In this document: positions 47,005 through 57,803 of the stretch, one piece after another
Numbering within the stretch: position 1 is the stretch's first letter
Layout: each line of letters starts with the position of its first letter
Assembly (NCBI GenBank): GCA_000827325.1
Contig: KN832873.1
Location: 448,245-512,244 of the forward strand
Direction of reading: 5' to 3'
DNA length: 64,000 nt
Source: Oidiodendron maius Zn
Taxonomy: Eukaryota; Ascomycota; Leotiomycetes; Myxotrichaceae
The notes under the pieces: model-generated
What the model was told of the DNA's origin: nothing
Seen by the model: only the letters and a program-made list of their open reading frames with translations
Databases searched by the model: none
Translations under genes and position numbers: made by a program

Positions 47005-47520
47005 GAATGGGGAACTTTTCTAAAGATGAAGCTATAATCTAAACTAGATTGTCATTCGTATTACCACAATGTGGAGTCTTTCCGAAGTTTGTTCCCCTTT
47101 ATTTGTCTGCCTATAATTTAGAGATTCAAAAGCAAAAGTTGCCTTTAAAAGCTAATTATCTTCAAAGAGGAGATAATTAGGTTTATAGAGATCAAAATTC
47201 GTGTTCTCCAACGCTCAGTACACTCGGTAACTGACATGCCGATTTTTAGATCTCTTGTGATGGCTGCTTTAAAAAAAGGACCAGCTAAATCCCCGCCACC
47301 TTTCCTCTCTTAGATAGTTACGCGAAGTATTATTACATAGGATTCTATAAGGCATCAAGTACTTTTGAAGCCTTTTTTGAAGGCAATTATAACTATAAAG
47401 ACACAACGGGTAAGAGGTTAGAGGTTAGGGTTGGTTGGGATTAGTCTGGGGGGGTTTGGTGGTGTCTGACCCCTCGTATAGATATATCTTTTAATAAATA
47501 GGTAGTATTTTGATCGTTTT
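47005..47520. other. intergenic between convergent genes
   Basis: 516 bp, AT-rich with a G-rich patch near 47,405-47,465. No gene recognised. Confidence 0.45.
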
Positions 47521-48856
47521 TTAAGATTTAGGCAACGGCAGGGGTTTAGCTAAGTCTGGCTGGGATTTAGCTGGTCCCTTTAAAAAACTTGATGAAGTAA
47601 TACTCTCCAACAATTCATCCTCGACAATAAAGACATCCTTGAACTCGTCCAGATCAAAGGCATCCATCTTTCTGACCTCCACAAAGCAGATTTCATCACA
47701 CCTCACTCTTCGATACATGTTAGGCCAGTTAATATTCGATTCTCGCAAAGGTTGGAGATAAATATATATGCGAAAGAATCTGCCACCTCGCAGTTGATTG
47801 CAATTCAACTCGGCAAGAAAAGTCCCTGTTCTCTCTTCTTTCAACCGCAGCTTAATTGACAGACCTAAGTTGGTCATTGTGTATGGGGTCATCTGGTTAT
47901 TCTTGAAAACGGGGAATAGCCGATACATCCCAACCAAGTCAGCGAAGGCGACTGGCGAACTAGCGAAAAGGCTGCTACTAATTATCGGTGCTCGCCAGGC
48001 GAAGATACTGTGATCATAAGACGTACTGATGATCTCGTACTGGAGCCTCTTGAAAGCTTTCGTCTTGCCTTCGCCATATATAATAGGCATGTTGACTTTA
48101 AAGATGCCCAAAAGGCAGTAAGCAATGTCTTCCTCTCGTGTAGTCTCGCGATGCGCGGCCCATCTCATACGCTCGGCAATTGGTAATAAGGGAATGTCAC
48201 TTTTGTTTATGAGATATTGCGGATGAAACGAGATAATTATCCCGAGAGTTTGCAGGAACGAGCTCTCTGGGTCTGACTCTTGCGTGACGGAGCCGATTCT
48301 GACCCAGTTCCGGTCGTAGAAAAATATCGTGTCGGGGGCAAGTAACTCTTGCAGAGTCCACTATTCTACAACGGTTAGGGCAAAAGAGCCAAGCCATATA
48401 GCCCAATAACATCCTCCCTCTGCTGCATCGCAAATGGAAATGCGAACAATATGAATTAGAGTGACATACGCCTCTGGTAAACCAACGGCTCTTCTTGAAT
48501 TCTGTGGTTGGAAAGCCTGAGGTCATCAGCACGTCGGCTAGGTAGACGAAACACTCTTGCGATCTCCTATACCAGTTGAACATAGAATTGATAGCCTCAG
48601 ACAGCTCTGCACTGCTTCGCTTGTCGATGCAGCACGAGTCGACCCACGCATACTTATAGCCATGGGCCGCGGCTTTCTCGCAGCACTTCTTGACCTTGAG
48701 GTAGCCAGATTTGCTTTTTGTCTCGTTGCGTTGCTCCTGTATCTCCTGGAAGTCCACTTCCTCGGTGCCCCAAGTGTGTGATAGAATAGCGTAAGGCGGA
48801 ATGTTGGAGCCTAGGAACTCACGAAACTGGAGGGTGGAGACATCTAGGAGTCTCAT
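47521..48856 (-). CDS. HET-domain protein (HET-E/D-type head), 408 residues
   Basis: Exons on minus: 48856-48470 and 48360-47521 (109-bp intron GTATGT..ATAG). I start at the ATG giving MRLLDVSTLQFREFLGSN rather than 22 codons upstream, since MRLL-type openings are usual. Motifs: PPYAILSHTWGTEEVDFQE, YAWVDSCCIDKRSSAELSEA, SRWFTRG spliced to WTLQELLAP, and EEDIAYCLLGIFKVNMPIIYG. This is the HET class that often precedes NACHT or NB-ARC domains. Here the frame ends after a further 130 residues with no NTPase, so it is a stand-alone HET protein. It may act with an NLR encoded elsewhere; that is inference. Confidence 0.88.
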
Positions 48857-50208
48857 ACTGAATAGCGGTACAGCTGAGAGTAAAGACGTGAAAAAATCAG
48901 GCCAAGTATAGACGAGCGACACAAGGAGTTTATTGCTCGCAGTGCGTTACTGCCCAATGCCCAGTTCAGTTCAGTGCGATTTCTATTCGGCTGTAGCTGC
49001 TGTTGCGAATCGTACAGTGCATCTGTAAGCTAGCCTCGTTTGAGCGCAGCTTAGTACAACCCCGAATACTGCCACTCTGGGCCTCGTGGGTTGGAAGTGA
49101 TGAGCTAAAGTAACAATGGTTGTGCTATGAATCCCGTGGTGTAATGAAAGCATAAAATGGCGTTTAAGTTTGAGCACAGGTTGTAATATGGTCTGTGCGT
49201 TATGCAACACTGTATAAATAGGCAGCATCTGTAAAAAGTTTTACAGTACGTAGTTAGAGTCTTTAGAGTATATCATAATTACCTCGTGGGACATAATCAC
49301 TAAGCTTATGATATAAAGTTATAGCCCGTACATTGTAGGCATTAATGCTCACGCAGGAGAAGGCAGGGGTCTAAAGTTGAGCTAGCTTTCCTGGTAGTAC
49401 TGTAGAAAGTGTGACTAAAATAAATCATCGATTGTTCGGAAGTGGAGCCGATTTCGAACTTGACTGCAAGGTCACGAACTTCTCTTTTGAGTAATTTACT
49501 CAGTAATGGAGGCGGGTAAAACATTGAAGACGGATTGAGCTATGTTTCTTATCAATGCTGCCTAAGGCGGAGAGACTCGAGTCAGGCAGAAGCGGCAGAG
49601 AGCGGGGGAAGAGAACAATTTAGATTGGCGCCGGAGGATGCAAACCGTCGTGGACCGCGATCCAGAAGGCAAGACAGGACAAGGGTAGGCTTACCTATTA
49701 TAGGCAGGTCCGTTAGGGGGCGCAAAAGGAGCGCCATGGCACGGGACAAGCTCCGGTGCAGCAGGTACTTGGCAGGACAGAAATAAATTTCCTTGGCAGA
49801 TGGCAACCGGTACTTGACGACTCGGGCGGGAATCAAGGTGAAACGACGTGAAAGACTGCCAGCTTTTACCGTTTGGAAAGAATTATTCTATGCCACGGCG
49901 CGGAAGCGGCTTGTTCCTGGTGCCTTATTGACAGTGAGTGCTTAAATTACGATCTACCTTCCCAACAAGGACTCGAGCGTGCAGATCTTCCTGAAGGATG
50001 ACAAGGCAAGCGCGCTGCGACTTACACATCAACTCGAGACGCGACTGAGGACCTTCTTTAAATGGCACCCCTGTCGAAATGAGATGGTAAGCTCAGGAGC
50101 TTGCCAGGAGCTTGCCATCGTACATATAGAGGGGCTCGTTCGCTGAAGATAAATTCTTGAATTGGACCTCCCTTCAGCCCATTCACCACTCGGATTGCCC
50201 CGTCCAAC
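48857..50208. other. intergenic, with a possible decayed coding patch
   Basis: 1.35 kb. At about 49,950-50,085 plus, one frame reads IYLPNKDSSVQIFLKDDKA, then LRLTHQLETRLRTFFKWHPC, and 49,790-49,930 reads TRAGIKVKRRERLPAFTVW; both look protein-like but match no family I can name. They may be leftovers of a broken gene. The last 120 bp are the sedolisin promoter/leader. Confidence 0.35.
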
Positions 50209-52207
50209 ATGGCTAAATTAACAGCTCTACGCCTCGTCAGCGCCCTGTCCCTCGTGGGCGCACAAGCTTCTGCCGCTGTGCTCCTCGAGCAGCTCGCACA
50301 GGTGCCTACCGGATGGAGTGAGGTAGACACGCCGAGCCAGTCTTCGCAGCTGGTCCTTCAAGTTGCCCTGACGCAGCAGAATATTGATCAATTGGAGTCA
50401 AGACTGGCGGCTGTGTCTATGCCAGAATCAAGCTCATACGGGAAATATCTTGATCTCGATGACGTCAATGCCATCTTTGGCCCAAGCCAAGCCAGTACCG
50501 CCGCCGTCGAGTCCTGGCTCAAGTCTTACGGCGTGACAGACTACACCAACCAGGGGAGTAGCATCTGGTTCCAGACCAATGTTTCGACTGCCAATTCGCT
50601 GCTGAGCACAAATTTCAAGACTTACAGCGACTCCACTGGTGCAACGAAGCTTCGGGCACTTGAATACTCTGTCCCTGAAAGTCTTGTCCCTCATGTCGAT
50701 CTTATCCAACCCACTACTTTCTTTAGTGCAACCGCAGCCATGAGGGCCACGAAGTCCAGGAATGCGGCGGCAGCTGCTAATTTAGCCACCCGCCAAGAGC
50801 CTGCTAGCTGCAAAGGAACTCTGGTTTTCCAAGGCGAAACATTTAATGTTTTCCAACCAGATTGCCTCCGGACCGAATACAACGTGAATGGGTACACGCC
50901 AAAGGCAAGTTCTGGCAGCAGAATCGGGTTTGGTTCTTTCCTAAACCAGAGCGCGAGCTTTTCGGACCTTGCCCTGTTCGAGCAACACTTCAACTTCCCT
51001 AGCCAGAACTTCTCCGTTGTCCTGATCAACGGCGGAACAGATCTGCCCCAGCCACCCGCCCTTGCAAACGATGGCGAAGCCAATTTGGACGTCCAAAACA
51101 TTGTGAGCATCGCGCACCCTCTGCCGATTACAGAATTCATCACTGCTGGAAGCCCACCGTACTTTCCAGATCCCGTTGAGCCAGCTGGAACTCCGAACGA
51201 GAACGAGCCCTACTTGCAATACTATGAGTTCCTTCTCTCCAAGTCCAACGCAGAACTCCCGCAGGTGATTTCAAATTCCTATGGCGACGAGGAGCAGACA
51301 GTGCCACAATCATACGCAGTGCGCGTGTGCAATCTGATTGGCTTGATGGGCCTTCGCGGAATCTCTATTCTCGAATCGTCAGGTGATGAAGGTGTTGGAG
51401 CCTCCTGCCTCGCTATTAATAGCACCACCGTGCCTCAATTTAACCCTATCTTCCCAGTATGAACACCGAGTCACAATCCATCAGAACACGCTGACTGCTT
51501 TTAGGCAACATGCCCCTACGTCACTAGCGTGGGTGGAACTGTGAGCTTTAATCCCGAGGTCGCCTGGGATGGCTCATCTGGCGGCTTCAGCTATTATTTC
51601 AAGAGGCCATGGTACCAGGAGATTGCCGTCGGATCGTACCTCTCCAAATACGTTAGCGCGGAAACGAAGGAATACTATTCTTCCTTTGTCGACTTCTCCG
51701 GCCGTGGTTTCCCGGATGTCGCGGCTCACAGCGTGTCTCCCGAGTGAGTATCATCCGATTCCAGAATTGTTGATGATGACTGACACCTAGCCAAAGCTAT
51801 CCTGTGTTCCAGGGCGGTGAACTCACCCCAAGTGGAGGAACTTCCGCAGCCTCTCCTATAACTGCCAGCATCATTGCCCTCATAAATGATGCCCGTCTAC
51901 GTGCCGGAAAACCCACACTCGGGTTCCTCAACCCCCTGATTTACCTGTATGCCTACCAAGGCTTCACGGACATCACAACTGGCCAGACCGACGGCTGCAA
52001 TGGGAATGATACTCAGACCGGCGCCGGCACACCTGGTGTAAGTATTTGACGTAGCGATATGTGGTGAAATCACGATCAATACTAACTTATGAATAGGCTG
52101 GTGTTATTCCGGGAGCACACTGGAATGCGACGAAAGGATGGGATCCTACAACTGGCTTTGGTGTGCCAAACTTTGAGAAGCTTCTACAACTAACAAGCAT
52201 CTTCTAG
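50209..52207 (+). CDS. secreted sedolisin (tripeptidyl-peptidase type, S53)
   Basis: Four exons (50209-51456, 51505-51743, 51791-52037, 52097-52207) give 614 residues. A signal peptide ([17 protein letters not shown]) is followed by the pro-kumamolisin prodomain to about residue 200. The catalytic domain has Glu290 and Asp294 in DGEANLDVQ, the oxyanion Asp360 in SNSYGDEE, and Ser514 in [10 protein letters not shown], the complete S53 set. Toward the C-terminus NGND and [13 protein letters not shown] form the conserved calcium/terminal block. Function: acid secreted peptidase releasing tripeptides from proteins outside the cell. Introns are 47-59 bp with standard ends. Nothing is missing, so it should be active. 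Confidence 0.93.
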
Positions 52208-52587
52208 TTAGTGCCAGTAGCTTACCAATATATTTTACTACGCGACCCGTTCGTTCAAGTGATGGTTCTATTGTGTAGAACTTTTGGGTCTAATCCTACT
52301 TCAGCCTGCCTCAGACAAATATTAATCCAATGATACACGATTTGAACCTATGTTATAACTGCTCTTGTCGTGTTTTAGTCGTAGATTTTGAATGGCTCAG
52401 TCGCCTCGCTGAGCTGGCCGCTAGCCGATCCCCAGAAATGTGGATGGAATATATATCTTTGCAAGGGCATCGCAATATATCTTAGAAATGGTAATGTCCC
52501 GTCAGAAGACAATGTCCACTGCCGCCTTTCAGCATTATTGCTGCAGTTCATTTCAGCATTACGAGCTAAGACCTATCTGCGTTTGCA
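52208..52587. other. intergenic, no gene seen
   Basis: Downstream of the sedolisin gene. The plus-strand ORF over 52388-52993 is the reverse of the regulator fragment that follows and was not annotated. Confidence 0.4.
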
Positions 52588-52960
52588 CTATATTTCCCAA
52601 GCACCACTCAGTCTATACCGCTCGAATGGCACGAACGTCCATATTGACATCCCGAATCTGTCTAAGTCTTTGCACCTGTTTCTCAGATCGGCCAGTACTT
52701 CGGGATCGTTAGCACCAATCTCCATGCTGGTGGTGGATGGCGTCTGCGATGTTGACATGTCCGCTAAGGTCAGTAATTTAGCTGAATTCCTTCCTCTAAG
52801 AACTTTCTCGTATCGTTTCTTCCATTCTGCGTTGGACGTTGCTTCCCATAGCTCCCGTGTGCAAAGAAGTGGGATTGATTTTCCATCTTCACAAATACCA
52901 TGTGACGCCGGACCCATGAGGCCCTCGAGAAGAAGGCCGATTACGTGGAGCAAAGCAATC
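52588..52960 (-). pseudogene. C-terminal fragment of a fungal transcription factor
   Basis: The minus frame contains LLCTRELWEATSNAEWKKRY, NSAKLLTLADM and DPEVLADLRNRCKDLDRFG. The ELWEA..AW, R..L.L.DL and C..LD.FG succession is seen near the end of the fungal_trans region of C2H2/C6 regulators. No DNA-binding domain or start is present, and the surrounding frames are closed, so it is a relic. It lies just outside the left inverted repeat of the HET-NLR unit. Confidence 0.5.
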
Positions 52961-53021
52961 GTACTGTTCTTCTGTCAGAATCCTTTTAAATAGTGAGTGC
53001 AAAGCTTGATCTTTTCATCGC

Positions 53022-53475
53022 GTAACGTCCCTCCCTGTGTGCCGAGAAACCTGTGTGCCGAGAACTAACGAGCATTGATTAGCTGAACAACATCAATTTG
53101 GAATTAGAAGTAACCATATTCTCGGGATAGAGAAATTAAGCTCCTAGCTTTATCTTAACTCCATTTCAATGAGCTTGTGGCATTTATCCTATATAAAATG
53201 CTACTTTAACCCTTAAATGTATTTTGACCTTGTTGTCCTAATTCTACCTTAGCTACCCAAATTACGATTAACTTACGAGAAATTTCTAAAACTCTAGTTT
53301 AGAAGGTAAAGAGGCTATCCCGAGAGTTTGTCCCATTTTCTTATCATACTTGCGCTGCTGCAATCATTTGCATACGACTCAATATAATTGATGGACAAGG
53401 TCACGACCGCAATCTTGTAAGGTATTACCTAAAGTAGTATAGCCAAGGAAACGTGTGGCTGGTGTCGTGGCTAGA
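53022..53475 (+). repeat. left inverted repeat flanking the HET-NLR gene
   Basis: Begins GTAACGTCCCTCCCTG, followed by CGAGAAACCTGTGTGCCGAG. It is homologous, in reverse orientation, to 57537-57101. The outer 45 bp match at about 41 positions. Further inward, blocks such as GGCTATCCCGAGA (near 53,311), GCTGCTGCAATCATTTGCAT (53,355), ATGGACAAGGTC (53,391) and GTGTGGCTGGTG (53,453) recur in the same order and at nearly the same distances. Identity falls to roughly 60-70% by eye in the interior. Confidence 0.78.
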
Positions 53476-53694
53476 TCGAAGAATGCAGGTTCTGTGAAGC
53501 ATCACGTGACTGCGGGGCTGAGCCTCCAGGCCGACACAGGAGATCGCAACCGCCTCAGTGCTGTGCTGCGGGACGGAGCCTGCACTCTTCTTCGCGATGA
53601 GTCTTCTCATGTTAAGTGAACTTTGTTATAACAATCGGCTTTCGTTATTTCATCCAGATCGTCGTAGCGCGCGTTACGACATGCCTACGCCAGA

Positions 53695-56600
53695 ATGCGC
53701 CTTATCTGGAGCAAACCAGGCGGCGGCTTCAAGCTAAGCACCTTCAACAATGACGACATTCCTCCCTATGCGATACTGTCCCACACATGGTCGGAAGGCA
53801 AAGAAGTTACATATGATGAGCTGGTTACTGGTATAGGCAGGAATAAGGCTGGCTATGCCAAACTCTGTTTCTGCGGAGAAAGAGCTGCAAAGGACGGCCT
53901 GAATTACTTCTGGGTGGACACTTGCTGTATCGACAAGCGGGACAATGTCGAGCTCAGTACAGCTCTTAATAGCATGTTCCGCTGGTACCAGCGTGCGACC
54001 AAATGCTATGTGTATCTCTCGGACGTTCATGTCCCAGATGAGGCTCCTGATGCACAAGAATTTCGAATAACATGGGAGGAAGCCTTTAGGAAGAGTCGTT
54101 GGTTCACTCGAGGCTGGACTTTGCAGGAGCTCCTCGCACCAGCTAGTGTCGAGTTCTTCTCGGCGAATGGCAAGCAGTTAGGCAGCAAGATAACGCTGGA
54201 GCAAGAGATTTATGAGATTACACAGATCCCCATCAGAGCGTTACGGAACTATGATCTCCGTGAGTTCATGGTTGATGAGCGGATGAGTTGGGTTACGGGC
54301 CGCAAGACAACCGTCGAAGAGGATAGGGCATACTGTCTGCTAGGGATTTTTGGTGTATTCTTACCGCTAATATATGGTGAAGGAGAAGAGCATGCACTTG
54401 GAAGGTTGAAAATGGAGATACAACGACACTTGGGTACATTACATAGCTCATATATAGCAGATTCACAGAGGATACCTGGTATGTTTCTTTTTGCCCTTAT
54501 GGTTCCGATACTGGCTTGAATTTAGCTCACAGTATGCAGCCTCTAAGCTACTACCATTTTCACGAAATGAATTTTTTGTCGGGCGCAAAAACCATCTCCG
54601 GACCCTTCAAGAACAGCTTCGTCCATCGAGTATACATCAGCGAATGTCTATCTATGGGCTAGGAGGTGGTGGTAAGACGGCGCTGGTTCTCGAACTCGCA
54701 TATCGGATGATGATGAAGTATTCTGGGCTTTTAGTTCTCTGGGTACCAGCTATAAGTCGAGAGACATTTGATATTGCGTACCGTGAGATAGGGACCTTGC
54801 TCGGGATATCGGGAATCACGGACGACAATGCTGACATCAAGCAACTCGTCAGGAATAGCCTGAACTTAGGCGGTTCTAGTGATTGGCTGATGGTTGTCGA
54901 CAATGCTGACAACCCTAACATCCTCCTGGAGGACATAAGTGATGGTCCACAGTCAGGCCGACTATACGACTATCTCCCACGTGGCGATCGAGGCTCGATA
55001 CTCTTCACAACACGAGGCAGGAAGGCGGCTGAGCGCTTGACGCCGGGCAATGTCTTAGAGCTCGAAGATATGAGCAGGCTTGAGGCGAAGCAATTGATAG
55101 CACGGCGAATCTTGAACAAAGCATTACTTAACGATGAAAGCGCTATAAACAAATTGCTTGAGATTCTAACGTGCCTGCCGCTGGCTATTGTACAGGCGGT
55201 CGCCTTCATCAATAGCAATCAAGTTTCGATTTCTGACTATGTTTCACTATTTAAACAAGCTGACACGGAAGTTGAGATCTTTAGTGAGCGCTTTGATGAC
55301 CCAAGCAGATATCGAGAGACGGAAAGCACGATAGCGAAGACGTGGCACATATCATTCGACCAGATCATGAAGCAGGACCAGCTTGCTGCAGGCTATCTGT
55401 CCTTTATAGCGTGTGTGGATCGCGTGAACATTCCACAGTCGCTGCTTCCCCATGATGGTAGCACGGTGCAGCAAGTCAAGGCGCTTGGCACGCTCACAGG
55501 ATACGCCTTTATTTCAGAGCGCCAGCATGATTCACAACTTCCAGAAGAAGAGAGACTCTTTGATGTCCATCGACTGGTGCAAAAGGCGACTGTATGGTGG
55601 CTAAAGGAGCACAGCGACTGGACAGCCTGGACAGAGAAGGTATATTGCAGATTGGAGGAGATAGTCCCCTATGGTGGACATGAGAGACGACAAAAATGGA
55701 TAAATTATCTACCGCATGCGAAGCATGTAAGCGGCCTTCATAATGAGCTGAGCGAGACGAGACGAGCCTCACTTCTCGATCGGATCGGGAAATGTCAAGC
55801 CACGTTGGGTCAGTACACAGCAGCGGAGGCGACGCATCGACAAGTGCTTATGTTGAAGAGGAAGGCTCTAGGGGATAAGGACGCATCAACACTTATTAGT
55901 ATGAATGAAGTGGGGTGGGCACTTGGCGGTCAGGGCAAGTACAAGGAGGCAGAGACGATGTACAGGCAGACGCTGGCATTGATGGAGAAGGTGCTCGGCA
56001 AGGAGCATCCGGACACGCTAAGGACAATAAACAACTTGGCGGAGGCGCTGGACAACCAGGGCAAGTACAAGGAAGCAGAGACGATATATAGGCAGACACT
56101 AGCGTTGAAGGAGAAGGTGCTTAGCAAGGAGCATCCGGACACGCTGACGACTATAGACAATTTGGCGGGAGTGCTCGGCGAGCAAGGCAAGTATGAGGAG
56201 GCAGAGATGATGTACAGGCAGACGCTAGCGTTGAGGGAGAAGGTGCTCGGTATAGAGCATCCAGACACGCTAAGGACAATAAACAACTTGGCGCTCGTGC
56301 TGGGCAAGCAAAGCAAGTACCAGGAGGCAGAGACGATGCACAGGCAGGAGCTAGCGATGTGCGAGAAGGTGCTCGGCAAGAAGCACCCGGACACGCTGAC
56401 GACCATGAACAACTTGGCGGCAGTGCTGGACGACCAAGGCAAGTATGAGGAGGCAGAGATGATGTACAGGCAGACGCTAGCGTTGAGGGAGAAGGTGCTC
56501 GATATAGAGCATCCAGACACGCTAAGGACAATAAACAACTTGGCGCTCGTGCTGGGCAACCAGGGCAAGTACCAGGAGGCAGAGACGATGCACAGGCAGA

Positions 56601-56917
56601 CGCTGGCATTGAAGGAGAAGGTGCTTAGTAAGGAGCATCCGTCCACGCTATTGAGCGTACACTGTCTTGCACACTCACTCGCAAAGCGAGACTCTTTTGT
56701 CGAGGCCACTACTTTGTATCAGAGGGCGTGTGAAGGCTACAGCGTGGTCTTTAGAGATGATCACCCAACTGCACGTGCATGTCGGCGACATTATCTAGAG
56801 ATGCTTCAAAGAAAAGAGAAAAGTGAGCTCATATCGACAAGTGAGGCATCACGTACTGTACCGAACAATAAGAAACCAAGAAGCGAAGATGGAAGCTGGG
56901 GTGGCCAGATGCATTGA
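53695..56917 (+). CDS. HET / NB-ARC / TPR NLR-like protein, 1,053 residues
   Basis: Exons 53695-54478 and 54540-56917 (61-bp intron GTATGT..TGCAG) join in frame. Residues 1-260 are the HET domain: IPPYAILSHTW, YFWVDTCCIDKRDNVELSTA, SRWFTRGWTLQELLAPASVE, EEDRAYCLLGIFGVFLPLIY. After LLPFSRNEFFVGR comes NB-ARC: P-loop IYGLGGGGKT (about 299-308), Walker B DWLMVVDNADN (about 376-386), GSILFTTRGRKAAERL and CLPLAIVQAVAFI. Residues 727-978 are six 42-residue kinesin-light-chain-type TPRs, with weaker units on each side. This is a complete fungal NLR: death effector, switch and repeat sensor. The near-identity of the TPRs suggests recent repeat turnover. It is flanked by long inverted repeats, and a HET pseudogene lies just beyond. 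Confidence 0.93.
55934..56689 (+). repeat. six tandem 126-bp TPR-coding repeats
   Basis: Repeats begin at 55934, 56060, 56186, 56312, 56438 and 56564, exactly 126 bp apart, each coding GKYxEAExxxRQ...EKVL..HPDTL..... Units 3 (56186) and 5 (56438) differ at only 3 of 126 bases. Units 4 and 6 share the KYQEAETMHRQ start, so a 252-bp two-unit block was probably duplicated recently. Confidence 0.92.
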
Positions 56918-57100
56918 ATGTCAAGACTATTACGTGGGCTAGCAAAGCTCAGGATTAGAGCCTTGAAGCATGAGAAGTATGTCAAACTATGGATTGGAAT
57001 TTCGGCTAGCCTTATATATATTCGAACGCTACTGAGTATAGAATGGCATTTCTCTATGTAGCAAGACGTTACAGCTAGCACGTCGGACTTCTCGCTTGGG
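56918..57100. other. 3' region of the HET-NLR gene
   Basis: Short stretch between the stop codon and the right inverted repeat. No gene. Confidence 0.5.
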
Positions 57101-57537
57101 TAGCTGCACCACCAGCCACACCTCATCCGCGGCTACACTACTTTGAGCCATATCTTACAGACTACGGTTCGACCATTGTCCATGGATTGCAGCCGAGTGC
57201 TATTTAAATGACTGCAGCGGGGCAAATATCATAAAGTGGAAGACACATAATCTCGGGATAGCTTCTCTATATGCTGAACTAGATTTCAGAGAAGTTTCCT
57301 CGCAAACGAGACGGAACATAGGCAGCTGAGCTTGAATATGCTCAAGATGTGAAGTGGTATTACCCTCGAAGTAAAGGTCGCAAGCATATGAGAATAGCAT
57401 CTAAATAAAGCTGAATGCTTGCGATCTTTATTCCGAGGATAATTTATTTCCTAACATAAGGTTGACATCATTCTGTGGCAAAACGGTTGCGAGTTCTCGG
57501 GACACAGGGTTTCTCGCCTCGCAGGGAGGGACGTTAC
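57101..57537 (-). repeat. right inverted repeat flanking the HET-NLR gene
   Basis: Reverse-complement counterpart of 53022-53475. Read on the minus strand it starts GTAACGTCCCTCCCTG and continues through CGAGAAACCCTGTGT, AAGCTATCCCGAGA, GCTGCAGTCATTTAAATAGC, ATGGACAATGGTC and GTGTGGCTGGTGGTGC, in the same order as the left copy. Homology ends before the gene's stop codon. Confidence 0.78.
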
Positions 57538-57803
57538 TTAAGTACTGCAGATTGCTACTCACCTCCTAGCACTCTCAAGCAGGATCCAGTGGCATCGATC
57601 AACTCGGCGGGGCGATATGCTTGAATGCCAGGCATAAAAGTCAACGAAAATTTTTACCCTTGCCTAGAAATTACCAGCGTTGTTTAGCCCAAGTACCTAT
57701 ATCCATAGTGTATACCTAAAGGCTTACCAGAGCTGTCATAACTAGCGAGACTGCGAAGACCAAGCAATTTGTAGTCTCGATCATTGAGTTGAAAGACATT
57801 GTA
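57538..57803. other. intergenic, no gene seen
   Basis: Spacer between the right inverted repeat and the HET pseudogene. Confidence 0.4.

Larger units (their letters stand above)
53023..57536. mobile_element. candidate inverted-repeat-bounded unit carrying a HET/NB-ARC/TPR gene
   Basis: A 4.5-kb segment bounded by inverted repeats of about 440 bp. The outermost bases are TA|ACGTCCCTCCC on the left and GGGAGGGACGT|TA on the right, the pattern of a TA-inserting (Tc1/mariner/pogo-like) DNA element. The only gene inside is the HET/NB-ARC/TPR protein; no transposase remains. If it is an element it is non-autonomous with very long terminal repeats. The alternative is two separate old repeat copies that landed in opposite orientation. 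The repeats are seen directly; mobility is inferred. Confidence 0.5.

Noticed and set aside
47401-47465. TTAGGG-containing G-rich patch as a possible interstitial telomere
   Set aside because: Only a single TTAGGG with irregular neighbours; no tandem array.
52388-52993. 201-residue plus-strand ORF after the sedolisin gene
   Set aside because: The opposite strand reads as a regulator fragment; the plus ORF has no recognisable motifs.
55930-56709. 259-residue open frame on the minus strand across the TPR array
   Set aside because: It is the reverse of six near-identical 126-bp units (multiple of three), so openness repeats automatically; its Ser/Pro-rich sequence has no family features.
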